64,000 nucleotides of DNA from Candidatus Manganitrophus morganii (GTDB taxonomy: Bacteria; Nitrospirota; Nitrospiria; SBBL01; Manganitrophaceae), in assembly GCA_021651055.1 (NCBI GenBank), contig JAJHOH010000001.1, forward strand, positions 3,224,001 through 3,288,000, read 5' to 3'. The translations under genes and the position numbers were made by a program. Positions 44,652 to 53,200 of this stretch are shown here, piece after piece (position 1 is the stretch's first letter; the number at the start of each line of letters is the position of its first letter). Under the pieces are notes generated by a model that saw nothing but the letters and a program-made list of their open reading frames with translations, was not told the DNA's origin and did not search any database.

Positions 44652-44975
44652 ACCCTAATAAATCGCCCTGTCGCCGCTATTTGAGATGGAGTATGGAATC
44701 GCCATTGACGGCCTGCATCGAATGGCGGTTCCTATTGAGGGGCTTGGCCGGTCCCCGTTCTCCGGAGATCGGTCTAAACGAATGGTTTACTATATCAAAA
44801 TTTGAATCATAATTGAAGGCCTTTGCTTAAAAATATGAAATTGACCCATTGGCGGGGCGTCGGCGGGCCCAAAAGTGCTTGCCATCGGAAAAAGGGGCGT
44901 GATATCCTCTCGCATGAGAGGACCCCTTGGTGCGGTCCTCATTCCTTTTTCCGGCGGTGGCCCGGCGGTGGCGAG
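44652..44975. other. Intergenic region between divergent genes
   Basis: About 320 bases. The right half holds a possible promoter (TTGCCA with ATATCC 17 bases on, near 44879-44907) and a hairpin GAGGACC / GGTCCTC at about 44917-44939 with T-rich sequence after it, perhaps a leader structure. The left half should contain the divergent promoter. No gene is seen. Confidence 0.4.
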
Positions 44976-45494
44976 ATGATACATCCCTTTCAAGAAAAGT
45001 TTCCCAAATTCCCTTCGACCGTTTTCATCGAAGCGTCGGCGCAGGTGATCGGTGACGTGGAGATGGGGGCGTACAGCTCGGTCTGGTTTGGGTCGGTGGT
45101 CCGGGGGGATGTGAATTACATCCGGATCGGCGACCGGACCAATATCCAGGATCTTTCGGTTCTGCATGTGACCCGGAAGACCCATCCCCTCGTCATCGGC
45201 AGTGAGGTGACGGTCGGACACCGTGTGACGCTGCACGGCTGCACGGTGCGGGATCGGGTGCTGGTGGGGATGGGGGCGATTTTGCTCGACGGCGCCGAGG
45301 TGGGGGAGGGATCGATCATCGGCGCGGGGGCGCTGGTGACGGAGGGGGTGAAGATCCCCCCCGGCTCGCTGGCCCTGGGAGTGCCGGCCCGGGTGAAGCG
45401 GCCGCTGACGCCGGAAGAGAGCGCCTTTCTCTCCCAGTCGGCACGCAACTATGTCGACCTGGCGCAGATCTATTTAAAACAGACCTCCAAATAA
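44976..45494 (+). CDS. Gamma-carbonic anhydrase-like left-handed beta-helix protein (172 aa)
   Basis: A hexapeptide-repeat trimer of the gamma-carbonic anhydrase family (YrdA/CaiE-like). Repeats run from ASAQVIGDVEMGAYSSVWFG through VVRGDVNYIRIGDRTNIQD and SVLHVTRKTHPLVIG to TVGHRVTLHGCTVRDRVLVG. The zinc-ligand histidines are in LHV, VGHRV and LHGC. Catalytic carbonic anhydrase residues are not assured. A weak GAG-type ribosome site is near ATG 44976; the frame is open further upstream without coding character. It is cytosolic and in line with the next gene, 11 bases on. Confidence 0.9.
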   Translation: MIHPFQEKFPKFPSTVFIEASAQVIGDVEMGAYSSVWFGSVVRGDVNYIRIGDRTNIQDLSVLHVTRKTHPLVIGSEVTVGHRVTLHGCTVRDRVLVGMGAILLDGAEVGEGSIIGAGALVTEGVKIPPGSLALGVPARVKRPLTPEESAFLSQSARNYVDLAQIYLKQTSK

Positions 45495-45505
45495 AGGGGA
45501 GCGAT

Positions 45506-45874
45506 TTGTTCCGTGGCATTCTGATCCGGTGGCTGGTGAACGCGGGGGGGTTGTTCTTGATCTCGTATGCCCTGGAGGGGATCGAGGTCGAGGGAGCGCT
45601 CCCCGCGCTGATTGCGGCGGCGGTCCTCGGGATCATCAACGCGATCATCCGCCCGATCCTTCTCATTTTGACCCTCCCGATCAACATCTTGACCCTTGGC
45701 CTCTTTACCTTGGTCCTCAACGGCGCGATGTTGGCGCTGGCCGCTCAGGTGGTTCGGGGATTTACGGTCTCGGGCTTCTGGTCGGCGGTGCTCGGCGCGC
45801 TTCTCCTCTCCATCCTCAGCAGCGTCATGTCTTTCTTCATCGAGGATATCGCGCGGCCCCGATCCGAATATTAA
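45506..45874 (+). CDS. Phage-holin-like (PF04020-type) small membrane protein (122 aa)
   Basis: A four-helix membrane protein of the type labelled mycobacterial phage holin, superfamily IV. Hydrophobic segments are LVNAGGLFLISYALEGIEVE, ALIAAAVLGIINAIIRPILL, ILTLGLFTLVLNGAMLALAA and FWSAVLGALLLSILSSVMSF. The conserved NAIIRPILLILTLPINILTL is typical. The function in bacteria without phage context is unknown. The start is TTG 45506, preceded by AAAGGGGA. It is probably co-transcribed with the gene before it. Confidence 0.88.
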   Translation: MFRGILIRWLVNAGGLFLISYALEGIEVEGALPALIAAAVLGIINAIIRPILLILTLPINILTLGLFTLVLNGAMLALAAQVVRGFTVSGFWSAVLGALLLSILSSVMSFFIEDIARPRSEY

Positions 45875-45902
45875 AAAAGCGGGCCGAGTTTTCCCGGCCC
45901 GC
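45873..45902 (-). terminator. Rho-independent terminator (minus strand)
   Basis: GCGGGCCG / CGGCCCGC hairpin; on the minus strand it is followed by six T residues. It ends the minus-strand unit that starts with the basic small protein at 47113. Confidence 0.8.
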
Positions 45903-45923
45903 CGTTGTCCCGCTTCAATTGGT

Positions 45924-46460
45924 TTAAGCCACTTCCCTCCGGGAAACCCCTTCTTCTCCGGTCGTCGAGATGTCCCTTGCGCCGCTTTCTCTGAAAATTT
46001 CTTTGGCGCGATCGACCTCTTCGGATGTTTCGCAATGGACGGAGATTAAGATTCCCCCTTCTTTGACCTTTGCCTCATACTGCTTGGCCTCGTATTCCGG
46101 CATTCCGAGCCCGATCAGTCCTCCCGCAATCCCCCCGGTCGCGGCGCCGATGGCGGCGCCGCCGAGCGCCGCCATGATGGGGCCCGCGGCGATAAAGGGG
46201 CCGACTCCCGGGATGGCAAGTGAGCCGATCCCGACCAGCCAGCCGGCGACCCCGCCGATCACCCCGCCGGTGGTTGCGCCGGTGGCGACCCCTTCCGGGG
46301 CTTTGGTCGCTTTTTTGTGAATGAAATCCCGAACCCCTTCCTTATCGGGGGTCAGGACCGAAATATCGGTCGGCGCGAACCCCGCGGCGTTGAGACGATT
46401 GAGGCAGCTCTCCGCCTGATAGGGACTATCGAAAATGCCAACGACTGCTTTCTTCGCCAT
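45924..46460 (-). CDS. General stress protein 17M-like protein with Gly-rich core (178 aa)
   Basis: The N-terminal YflT/Gsp17M-type domain (AVVGIFDSPYQAESCLNRLN) is followed by a Gly/Ala-rich helical hairpin region (GATTGGVIGGVAGWLVGIGS, AALGGAAIGAATGGIAGGLI) and a C-terminal alpha/beta piece (GGILISVHCETSEEVDRAKE). The Gly-rich part may insert in membranes. Members are general stress proteins of unknown mechanism. GGAGATCACGG lies before ATG 46460. It is the last gene of a minus-strand group with a BON protein and a lysine-rich small protein. Confidence 0.82.
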   Translation of the reverse strand: MAKKAVVGIFDSPYQAESCLNRLNAAGFAPTDISVLTPDKEGVRDFIHKKATKAPEGVATGATTGGVIGGVAGWLVGIGSLAIPGVGPFIAAGPIMAALGGAAIGAATGGIAGGLIGLGMPEYEAKQYEAKVKEGGILISVHCETSEEVDRAKEIFRESGARDISTTGEEGVSRREVA

Positions 46461-46471
46461 CCGTGATCTCC

Positions 46472-46864
46472 TTATCTCATCGTGGAGGATTTCACCTCCA
46501 GCTCATTTTCAACTTTTCCCGCCCCGGCGATCTGCTCCGCCTTCCTGGCGATCTTCTCTTTTTCGGCCGGGCTGTTGACCGGTCCGCGAAGGGTTACCTT
46601 TCCCTCCTGCGTGATAATTTTTACATTCTTCGCCGTGGTGGAGAGGGAATCATCTTCCGTGATCTCTTTCCGAATTTTCCGGGTGGTCTCGACGTCGGCG
46701 GGGTCGGTGCCTTGCATCTCCGGCGTCACGGCCGAGGAGCCCCGGTCCCTCTGGTTGATCTCGCTGTTGTCCGGCGCGACGGACGGACCTTCCTTCTCCA
46801 CCGCATCGGCCGGCCCGCCGGTCAATACAAAGAGAACTGCAATGATCCAAACGATTCGCTTCAT
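46472..46864 (-). CDS. BON-domain periplasmic protein (130 aa)
   Basis: A small exported protein. The signal peptide is MKRIVWIIAVLFVLTGGPAD, then a low-complexity acidic linker, then one BON domain: IRKEITEDDSLSTTAKNVKI, TLRGPVNSPAEKEKIARKAE. BON domains bind phospholipids or other envelope components; OsmY is the best-known relative. It sits in the middle of the minus-strand stress group. Another BON protein is at 53201-53485. Confidence 0.88.
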   Translation of the reverse strand: MKRIVWIIAVLFVLTGGPADAVEKEGPSVAPDNSEINQRDRGSSAVTPEMQGTDPADVETTRKIRKEITEDDSLSTTAKNVKIITQEGKVTLRGPVNSPAEKEKIARKAEQIAGAGKVENELEVKSSTMR

Positions 46865-46882
46865 TTCAACATCCTCCCGTTG

Positions 46883-47113
46883 TTACGAGCGGATCTTTTT
46901 CAACAGGGTGTTCCCCAAAGATCCGGCCCGCTCTCCGATCACCTGCACCCCCTGTTCGATGACCTTGGCTCCCCGCTTCAGCATCTTCTTCGCTTTCGGT
47001 GTCGCCTTTTTAATCTGGTATCCGAGCCCGCTTCTTCTGGGGGATGCTTTTTTCCGGCCGGGCGATTTCGCGACCGTTTTTTTTCGTCTGACCTGCCTTT
47101 TCTTCTCCGGCAT
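46883..47113 (-). CDS. Lysine-rich small protein (76 aa)
   Basis: AAGGAGG precedes ATG 47113, which is preferred to an upstream start. The N-terminal half is a run of basic residues (KKRQVRRKKTVAKSPGRKK), like small nucleic-acid-binding proteins or a signal for nucleoid association. The C-terminal half is a short amphipathic helix (AKKMLKRGAKVIEQGVQVIG). No known family. It is the first gene of the group that continues into the BON and Gsp17M-like genes. Confidence 0.6.
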   Translation of the reverse strand: MPEKKRQVRRKKTVAKSPGRKKASPRRSGLGYQIKKATPKAKKMLKRGAKVIEQGVQVIGERAGSLGNTLLKKIRS

Positions 47114-47514
47114 AATGGTCCTCCTTCTATTCATAATATTCATATGGGTTCAGTTGGGAATATTCCCAATGAGGAGGTTGAGTGCAATTCATAGACCGTC
47201 GCGGAGCGGCGGTTTTCAAGGACGATATGGGCCGATAGGGGTAGGAACGCAGGTAACGAGGGGACATCTCCAGCAGTGGAAAGGAATGAATATGTATATT
47301 TTGCACAGTCATGATCGGACATAATGAAAGGGAATACAAAAAGGATGAGATTGGGATGGTTGCTTGCGATTTTGGGATATTACCTGTGAAAAAAAGGAAC
47401 AAGTCGAGGTCGAGAGTCTTGCATGCGGGACCCTGAATTGCAAAAGACATCTATGTTATAATGAATTATTCCAAAATGAAGCGTTCATCGCTTTCTCTCC
47501 TTTGGAGGCCGCTC
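47114..47514. other. Intergenic region between divergent genes
   Basis: About 400 bases. The right end holds the ftsH promoter. A hairpin CCGTCGC / GCGGCGG with TTTT after it is near 47193-47216; it could be a weak terminator or a leader structure for a transcript I cannot identify. I see no gene. The minus-strand promoter should be near the left end. Confidence 0.4.
47454..47462 (+). promoter_or_regulatory. Extended -10 promoter for ftsH
   Basis: TGTTATAAT, a perfect extended -10 hexamer, 52 bases before ATG 47515. No clear -35 box, which is normal for this class. Confidence 0.65.
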
Positions 47515-49401
47515 ATGCCGCAGAAAAAAGAATTTCCAGGTTGGACACTTTTCGTTATCCTTTTCATCGTCACTGTGCTCCCCTTTTTCTTCTTCACCCC
47601 TCAGGCCCGTCAGACCTCCTACAGCGATTTTAAGCGCCTCCTTCGAGAGGGAAAGATCAAGGAGGTGGTGATCTCCAGAGACGCGATCGAAGGGGTGAAG
47701 GTCGAGCCGTCTGGCAAGGAGGAGCCGTTCAGCACCGTGCGTGTGGACGACCCCAATCTCACCTCGGAGCTGGAAGACCAGAATGTCCAGGTCACGGGGG
47801 AGATTCAGAGCGGCTGGCTCAGAGACATCATCCTCTTTTGGGTGCTGCCGTTCGCGGTCATCCTCTTTATCTGGAGCCTCTTCGCAAGAAGAATGGCGGG
47901 AGGAGGGGGAGGGCAAGGATTTATGACCTTCGGCCGGGCCCGGGCCAAGGTCTTCGCCGAGAAAGATATCCAGGTCAGCTTCAACGACGTTGCCGGCGCG
48001 GATGAGCCGAAAGAAGAGCTGATGGAGGTGGTCGAGTTTCTCCGCCAGCCGCAGAAGTTCCAACGTCTCGGCGGACGGATCCCGAAGGGGGTTCTGCTGG
48101 TCGGCCCTCCCGGCACGGGAAAGACCCTCCTGGCGCGCGCGGTCGCCGGGGAGGCGAAGGTCCCCTTCTTCTCGATGAGCGGCTCCGAGTTCGTCGAGAT
48201 GTTCGTCGGAGTCGGCGCGGCGCGCGTCCGGGATCTTTTCGCGCAGGCGCAGGAGAAGGCCCCCTGCATCATCTTCATCGATGAGCTTGACGCCCTGGGA
48301 CGGGCGCGCGGCGCCGGGATGCTCGGAGGCGGCCATGCGGAGCAGGACCAGACCCTCAATCAGCTTCTGGTGGAGATGGACGGGTTCGATCCTCGAAAGG
48401 GGGTCATCATCATGGCGGCGACCAACCGCCCGGAAATCCTCGATCCGGCGCTGCTCCGGCCGGGACGTTTCGACCGCCAGATCCTGGTCGATCGTCCCGA
48501 CGTTCGCGAGCGGGAGGAAATTTTGAAAGTCCACACCCGCAACGTCAAGCTCGATCCGAGGGCCGATATCAAATTGCTCGCCACCCGGACCCCGGGATTC
48601 GTCGGGGCCGATCTGGCCAACGTCGTCAACGAGGCGGCGCTCCTGGCGGCGCGCAGCAACAAGGACCATGTGGAGATGGATGATTTCGAAGAGGCGATCA
48701 ACCGGATGACGACCGGCCTGGAGAAGAAAAAGCGGGTGATGAGCAAGAAGGAGAAGGAGTATGTCGCTTATCACGAATCGGGGCATGCCCTGGTGGCGGC
48801 GCTGGTGCCGAACGCCGATCCGGTCCATCGGATTTCGATCATCCCCCGCGGCATCGCCGCCCTCGGCTACACCCTTCAACTCCCGACGGAGGACCGTTAT
48901 CTGATGACGAAGAGCGAGCTGCACGATCGGCTGGCGGTGTTGCTGGGAGGGCGGGTGGCCGAGGAGATCATCTTCGGCGAGATCTCGACCGGCGCGCAAA
49001 ATGATCTGACCCGCGCGACCGACATCGCCCGGAGCATGGTCCGCGAATTCGGGATGAGCGAGAAGCTGGGGCTGGTCTCCTTCGAGCGGCCGCGCCGGAT
49101 GCTGCCGGTGGACGGCGCCCCTCCCGGCGCCAAAGATTACAGCGAAGATCTGGCCAAGGCGATCGATCAAGAGGTCAAGGAGATCATCGACCGGACCTAC
49201 GCCCGCGTTCATCACCTCCTCGAGAATCATCGCGGCGAGCTGGAGGCGATCGCAAAACTTCTTCTTGAAAAAGAGGTGATCGAGGGGGAGGCGCTGCGAG
49301 GGATTGTTCGCGGAAGCGGCAAACCGAAGAAAGACGAAGACGCCCGCCCGATCGATCTGACCTTTCCCGAAGCGCCGCGCCCGCGGGCGGTCGGGGAGTA
49401 G
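47515..49401 (+). CDS. ftsH: ATP-dependent zinc metalloprotease FtsH
   Basis: A membrane AAA protease that removes misfolded membrane proteins and short-lived regulators. GGAGG at 47504-47508 fixes the start at ATG 47515. TM1 is near residues 10-27 ([18 protein letters not shown]) and TM2 near 102-122, with a small periplasmic domain between them. The AAA module has Walker A GPPGTGKT (about 196), Walker [13 protein letters not shown] and the arginine-finger region RPGRFDRQI. The zinc-protease motif HESGH is at about 420, with a later Asp ligand. Its 628-residue length is normal. FtsH is usually essential and responds to stress. Confidence 0.97.
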   Translation: MPQKKEFPGWTLFVILFIVTVLPFFFFTPQARQTSYSDFKRLLREGKIKEVVISRDAIEGVKVEPSGKEEPFSTVRVDDPNLTSELEDQNVQVTGEIQSGWLRDIILFWVLPFAVILFIWSLFARRMAGGGGGQGFMTFGRARAKVFAEKDIQVSFNDVAGADEPKEELMEVVEFLRQPQKFQRLGGRIPKGVLLVGPPGTGKTLLARAVAGEAKVPFFSMSGSEFVEMFVGVGAARVRDLFAQAQEKAPCIIFIDELDALGRARGAGMLGGGHAEQDQTLNQLLVEMDGFDPRKGVIIMAATNRPEILDPALLRPGRFDRQILVDRPDVREREEILKVHTRNVKLDPRADIKLLATRTPGFVGADLANVVNEAALLAARSNKDHVEMDDFEEAINRMTTGLEKKKRVMSKKEKEYVAYHESGHALVAALVPNADPVHRISIIPRGIAALGYTLQLPTEDRYLMTKSELHDRLAVLLGGRVAEEIIFGEISTGAQNDLTRATDIARSMVREFGMSEKLGLVSFERPRRMLPVDGAPPGAKDYSEDLAKAIDQEVKEIIDRTYARVHHLLENHRGELEAIAKLLLEKEVIEGEALRGIVRGSGKPKKDEDARPIDLTFPEAPRPRAVGE

Positions 49402-49411
49402 CGAGGAACCG

Positions 49412-49825
49412 ATGCCGGAAATCAACGCCCTTCTCCAAGGGCTGTTCATCGAAGAGCGGCAGTTGAATTCAGCCTATACCGCTTATCTGCCGCTGCTTCA
49501 TCCGCCGGTGTTGCGCGAGAAGATTCGCGGGTGGGTCGGGGAGGGGTGGAAACATATCGAAGGGCTGGAGAAGGAGATCGAGAAGCGGGGGGCTGTTGCA
49601 GGCCGATCGGCGGCGCCCGCGCCGACTCATCCCGCGTCGGATGAGACGCACGACCTTCTCGATTTTTTCTTCCAGAAGGAGGAGCGGCTCTACTACTCCT
49701 ACCGGGAAGCGCTGAAGCGGACCGAGGAGGAGGATCTCCGCGCCCTTCTCTTCCGCCACCTCGAAGAGCAAAAGGGGCACCTCGCCGGAATTCAGAATCT
49801 CTATGCTGAGTTCCTCTATTACTAA
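49412..49825 (+). CDS. Ferritin-like helical-bundle protein (137 aa)
   Basis: Four amphipathic helices with conserved Glu/His pairs: NALLQGLFIEERQLNSAYTA, EGWKHIEGLEKEIEK, FFFQKEERLYYSYREAL and LLFRHLEEQKGHLAGIQNLY. The spacing of E and H (EER, KHIE, EER, HLEEQKGH) suggests a di-metal rubrerythrin- or ferritin-like site. There is a proline/alanine linker between helices two and three. It lies 10 bases after ftsH, so it is probably co-transcribed. Metal binding is inferred. Confidence 0.68.
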   Translation: MPEINALLQGLFIEERQLNSAYTAYLPLLHPPVLREKIRGWVGEGWKHIEGLEKEIEKRGAVAGRSAAPAPTHPASDETHDLLDFFFQKEERLYYSYREALKRTEEEDLRALLFRHLEEQKGHLAGIQNLYAEFLYY

Positions 49826-49865
49826 TATTTTTGACAAATCGTATCCCGAAGAATAAAATTTCTCT

Positions 49866-50321
49866 ATGTCGACCGGCCGTTCCAATCTTTTGACTGTTCG
49901 CGCCCACACCCTCCTCTGTCTGCAAGGGTTTCGCGGCGAGGGGTACAGTCCCGCCTTCGTCGAGAACATGGGGGCGATTCACCGCCGTCTCTCGACCGAT
50001 CCGAAGACCGCCGTTCGGGTGATCGCCCGGCCCGATGAGATCTGCAGCGCCTGTCCTCATCTCCATCCGGACGGCTGTCATCTGAAGGGGCCCGGTTTTG
50101 AAGCGGCGATGAATCGTCAGGACCAAGCGGTGATGGCGCGATTGGGCATCTCGGAAGGGGAGGTCCTCCCGTGGGGAGAGATCCTTCGCCGGATCGCCGC
50201 GCGCATCGAAGGGGGCGATCTCGACGCGATCTGCGGAAGCTGCCCCTGGCTGCCGCTGGGGTATTGCCGGGAAGGGATCGATGCGTTGAGTTTGGTTCAA
50301 CCTCAAGAGAGGTTGTCATGA
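49866..50321 (+). CDS. DUF1284 protein (151 aa)
   Basis: The N-terminus TVRAHTLLCLQGFRGEGYSP is typical of DUF1284. The protein has two cysteine sets, CSACPHLHPDGCHLKG and CGSCPWLPLGYC, with CxxC spacing like an Fe-S or zinc site. The function is not known. The stop codon overlaps the start of the DJ-1-like gene by four bases (ATGA). It begins 40 bases after the ferritin-like gene. Confidence 0.85.
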   Translation: MSTGRSNLLTVRAHTLLCLQGFRGEGYSPAFVENMGAIHRRLSTDPKTAVRVIARPDEICSACPHLHPDGCHLKGPGFEAAMNRQDQAVMARLGISEGEVLPWGEILRRIAARIEGGDLDAICGSCPWLPLGYCREGIDALSLVQPQERLS

Positions 50322-50866
50322 AGCGCGTGTTGATTCTTTTGGCCCCCGGGTTCGAAGAGATCGAGGCGGTCACGATCATTGACATTCTCCGCCGGGCCGG
50401 CGTCGCGGTAACGGTCGCCGGAACGGTAGAAGGGGCGATCGAAGGCTCCCGGAAGGTGAAGCTCCTCGCCGATCTTTCGATCGACAAGGTCGCCGGCGGC
50501 GATTATGAGATGATCGTGTTGCCCGGCGGACAGCCCGGCACAAACAACCTCGCCGCGGATGAACGGGTCGGGCGGATCTTGAAGGAGGCGGCGGCGAAAG
50601 AGAGATACATCTCGGCGATCTGCGCCGCGCCGTCGATCCTCGCCTCGGCCGGTTTCCTCGACGGAAAGAAAGCGACGAGCCATCCTTCGGTGCGGGAGCG
50701 GATGCACGGGGCCGATTATTCCGAGGCGCGGGTGGTCGTCGACGGCAGATGGGTGACCAGCCGCGCTCCCGGCACGGCGATGGAGTTTGCTTTTGAATTG
50801 GTCCGGCGGCTGGTCGGAGAAGAAAAAGTCAAAGAGGTGAACCAGGGGGTCATGGCGCGGTTGTAG
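50318..50866 (+). CDS. DJ-1/PfpI family protein (182 aa)
   Basis: A DJ-1/ThiJ superfamily protein. It has the reactive cysteine nucleophile in ISAICAAPSILASAG (at the elbow) with the conserved Glu near the N-terminus (LLAPGFEEIEAVT) and a GG loop (LPGGQPGTNNL). Such proteins act as glyoxalases, deglycases or stress chaperones; DJ-1-type function is plausible but not shown. The start is ATG 50318, overlapping the DUF1284 stop. No signal peptide. Confidence 0.92.
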   Translation: MKRVLILLAPGFEEIEAVTIIDILRRAGVAVTVAGTVEGAIEGSRKVKLLADLSIDKVAGGDYEMIVLPGGQPGTNNLAADERVGRILKEAAAKERYISAICAAPSILASAGFLDGKKATSHPSVRERMHGADYSEARVVVDGRWVTSRAPGTAMEFAFELVRRLVGEEKVKEVNQGVMARL

Positions 50867-50891
50867 GGCGGTTTCGGCGGAGAGATTTTCC

Positions 50892-51668
50892 ATGTTGGAT
50901 GCGTATGTGGCGAAGGGGCTCGGCGAGTATATCGTGATGATGCAGCCGATCATTCCGATCTTCCATCTCGCCTACGTTATTCTGGTCAATCGCCTTGTTT
51001 TGTTCGGAAATCAGTTCCGCTCCCCTTTCGAGTGGTTCGTCACCCTCCATTATGTGATGTTTCTTTTCTTCCCCTTCGGCTGGCTCTGGGTGCAGCTCGG
51101 CAAGTTAGGCCCCGCCTCCTTCGGCCGGATCGTCGAGAGCGGCATCCCATTCTGGATTCCGGGGATCAGCTTCGGTCTTTCCGGTCTTCATTTTATGTTG
51201 ACCAGTCTTTTGATCTTCCTTTGGTTCTCGGAGGCGAAGGCGCCGCAAAACGATTTTGATTTTCGGAAGGTCCGATGGTGGAGCTACCTGGTTCTTCCCC
51301 TGGTCCTTTGGGGATTCGTTTATCCGTTTCAGCAGGCGGCGCAGCCGGGTGAATTTGTCTTCCTCGGCATCAAAGGGCTCTGGGGTTCGCCGTTCGGCGC
51401 TCTCATGAATCCGACCTCCACCTTTCTTTTGGGCCTGCTGACCTTCATCTACCCGCGGGTCAACCTGAAACTTTTCATCGGAAGCGCATCGGTCCTGTTG
51501 GTCATCGCCCTCATCGCGGCGCGATCGACGCCGCTTGATTGGCCGTTGGCGGTCCTCGCCGGGGTCAATCTCTTTTTGGGGGTGATCCTGGCGATCAAGC
51601 GGAGGAAAGCGATCCCCGCCGAAAATCCGGAAGTCATCTCTTCCCCTTCCTCCGCGCCGCCTGCTTGA
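50892..51668 (+). CDS. Multi-pass membrane protein (258 aa), family not recognised
   Basis: At least six hydrophobic segments, for example IPIFHLAYVILVNRLVLFGN, FLFFPFGWLWVQLG, FMLTSLLIFLWFS, SYLVLPLVLWGFVYPF, TFLLGLLTFIYP and LKLFIGSASVLLVIALIAAR. There is no signal peptide cleavage site, and the C-terminus is a short cytosolic Pro/Ser-rich tail. No transporter motif is evident. GCGGAGAGA precedes the ATG. It may be in the same transcript as the DJ-1-like gene, 25 bases upstream. Confidence 0.7.
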   Translation: MLDAYVAKGLGEYIVMMQPIIPIFHLAYVILVNRLVLFGNQFRSPFEWFVTLHYVMFLFFPFGWLWVQLGKLGPASFGRIVESGIPFWIPGISFGLSGLHFMLTSLLIFLWFSEAKAPQNDFDFRKVRWWSYLVLPLVLWGFVYPFQQAAQPGEFVFLGIKGLWGSPFGALMNPTSTFLLGLLTFIYPRVNLKLFIGSASVLLVIALIAARSTPLDWPLAVLAGVNLFLGVILAIKRRKAIPAENPEVISSPSSAPPA

Positions 51669-51746
51669 TTCGCCGGCGCAACTGTGGCACAATCTCACGA
51701 CCGTCGCCGCAGTTCAACCTAAGGCGCGCCTTCCTTTCTTTCAAAT

Positions 51747-51823
51747 GCCCCCGTAGCTCAGGTGGATAGAGCAGCGGTTTCCTAAACCGTTTGCCGGGTG
51801 TTCAAATCACCCCGGGGGCACCA
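51747..51823 (+). tRNA. tRNA-Arg (anticodon CCT)
   Basis: Folds as a standard cloverleaf: acceptor GCCCCCG / CGGGGGC, D arm GCTC / GAGC, anticodon stem GCGGT / ACCGT with loop TTCCTAA (anticodon CCT at 51781-51783), and T arm GGGTG / CACCC with loop TTCAAAT. The CCA end is encoded (51821-51823). It reads AGG codons. Confidence 0.97.
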
Positions 51824-51859
51824 ACTCGATCTATTGATGGTTTCCAATCCGAGGACTCG

Positions 51860-52249
51860 ATGTATCTTTCAATCCCGGCGTTAAAAGAAATTGTCATCGA
51901 CACAATTTCGAAGAAGACAAACATCTCCCGAGATCGCGTCAAAGAAGTTCTAGAATATGATGGTCCCTGGACCGATCATGACCGATTTCTGATGAATACC
52001 TTCATGACCGCGCAACAACACGCGGAAGATTCGGGAGTCGATCTTTCTGCCGCGATGGGTGAGACCGCCGACTTTACCGAGCTTGAAGGCGAAGAATCGC
52101 TCAAGAGCGCTGAAAGGTTGGTCGAGGTTTCGAAAGAGACGGGACAGCCGCTTGAAACGATTGAAGCGATCAATGCCGCTTATTTTGATTTCATCGAGAA
52201 CGTCACCACGATGATAAAGAAGAAGTTTGGAAGGAACAACCCCCCTTAG
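51860..52249 (+). CDS. Acidic hypothetical protein (129 aa)
   Basis: The start is ATG 51860, with GAGGA upstream; the longer frame would overlap the tRNA and is rejected. The protein is helical and acidic (IPALKEIVIDTISKKTNISR, TADFTELEGEESLKSAERLV) and has no recognised domain. It is not tied to the downstream convergent UspA gene. It lies just after the tRNA gene, which is a common landing site for mobile DNA, but no other integration sign is present. Confidence 0.55.
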   Translation: MYLSIPALKEIVIDTISKKTNISRDRVKEVLEYDGPWTDHDRFLMNTFMTAQQHAEDSGVDLSAAMGETADFTELEGEESLKSAERLVEVSKETGQPLETIEAINAAYFDFIENVTTMIKKKFGRNNPP

Positions 52250-52298
52250 TTTCGATCGAGACATCATGCCGGTTCACTTTTTTTATTTCCGGAGAGAC

Positions 52299-52754
52299 CT
52301 ACCCCTTCTTTTCGCGAACAATCAGGACCGGGCAAGGCGCTTCCCGCGTCACCCGCTCGGTGACGCTTCCTAGGAGAAGATGCGTCAGCCCTTTTTTCCC
52401 GTGGGTCCCCAAGGCGATTAAATCGGTCTTGATCTCTTGGGCGGTTCGGATAATTTCAACGTGCGCGAGCCCCTCTTTAAAGAGCGGTGCGACCTGAACC
52501 CCTTCTTTCCGGACGATTTCAGCGGCAACCCGAAGTTCTTCTTCCTGTTCCCTTTTCAGGTTCTGAAGCCACTGGTAGGCTCCCGCATGAGGTCCGCGGG
52601 AGGGGGGTGGGGTATAGGGGAAGAGGGATTCAAAGACATGAAGCAGGGTGATTTTGGCTTTCAGGTTTTGGGCGAGATAAACAGCCTCTTTGAGCGCTTC
52701 GGTTGCATAAGATGAAAAGTCCGTCGGCACCAAGATCTGTTCTATTCTGGTCAT
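52299..52754 (-). CDS. Universal stress protein (UspA family, 151 aa)
   Basis: A UspA fold with the ATP-binding signature GTHGKKGLTHLLLGSVTERV near the C-terminus and EQILVPTDFSSYATEALKEA at the N-terminus. The start is ATG 52754, with GAGGAGGGAG upstream; an upstream open frame adds 50 residues without support. It is the only USP gene here and lies in the stress gene group. A signal peptide is absent, so it is cytosolic. Confidence 0.93.
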   Translation of the reverse strand: MTRIEQILVPTDFSSYATEALKEAVYLAQNLKAKITLLHVFESLFPYTPPPSRGPHAGAYQWLQNLKREQEEELRVAAEIVRKEGVQVAPLFKEGLAHVEIIRTAQEIKTDLIALGTHGKKGLTHLLLGSVTERVTREAPCPVLIVREKKG

Positions 52755-53012
52755 GATCTCCCTCCTCTGTTGGCGGGATGCCTTGAGAACCTGATGCAAT
52801 TCTGAAGTAAATGGGAAGGGGGAGCAATCCTCCGAATGGGGTATGACGTTACCTTGAGCCTCCGGAACAATGTGTGGACGATAAGCAACTAAGGTAATGT
52901 CCATTCGACAGAGTTGACCCGGGAGATCGCAATGTTTTTACATTTAAGGTAAGGTTGACGATTTTAGCAATGTACGATCCCATGTCACTAGAGAAATGAC
53001 GGAAGGAGACCG

Positions 53013-53171
53013 ATGCTTTGGCCGATATTGATTCTGCTTGCCCTTTGGGCGCTTGGTTTCACTTTAAAGTTCGCCGGGGGGATCATCCATCTTCTCCTGG
53101 TCGCAGCCGCCGTTTTATTGCTCGCTCAGCTGCTGATGGGAAGAAAAAGCATCACCGGTCCGCCGCCATAA
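53013..53171 (+). CDS. Lmo0937-type small membrane protein (52 aa)
   Basis: A short membrane protein: MLWPILILLALWALGFTLKF then GGIIHLLLVAAAVLLLAQLL and a short basic tail. Two transmembrane helices with a GG pair between them match the lmo0937 family of bacterial membrane proteins of unknown function. AAGGAGA precedes the ATG at the right distance. Length is normal. It lies 30 bases before the BON lipoprotein gene (or overlaps its very start), so one operon is likely. Confidence 0.85.
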   Translation: MLWPILILLALWALGFTLKFAGGIIHLLLVAAAVLLLAQLLMGRKSITGPPP

Positions 53172-53200
53172 GAAAGTTCGCCGGCGGCCTATCGATCTCA

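Noticed and set aside
44917-44939. GAGGACC / GGTCCTC hairpin as a riboswitch
   Set aside because: Single small hairpin with no conserved aptamer sequence; at most a leader structure.
45506-45874. Holin-like gene as evidence of a prophage
   Set aside because: The PF04020-type family is common in non-phage chromosomes, and no other phage gene is near.
47485-49449. Minus-strand frame of about 650 aa opposite ftsH
   Set aside because: Antisense shadow of ftsH, which is unambiguous.
51747-51823. tRNA-Arg as an integration site
   Set aside because: No integrase, no direct repeat of the tRNA 3' end seen nearby, and surrounding genes look native.
53018-53200. Upstream extension of the BON lipoprotein frame
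   Set aside because: It overlaps the well-supported small membrane protein gene; the lipobox position argues for a start near 53168-53201.
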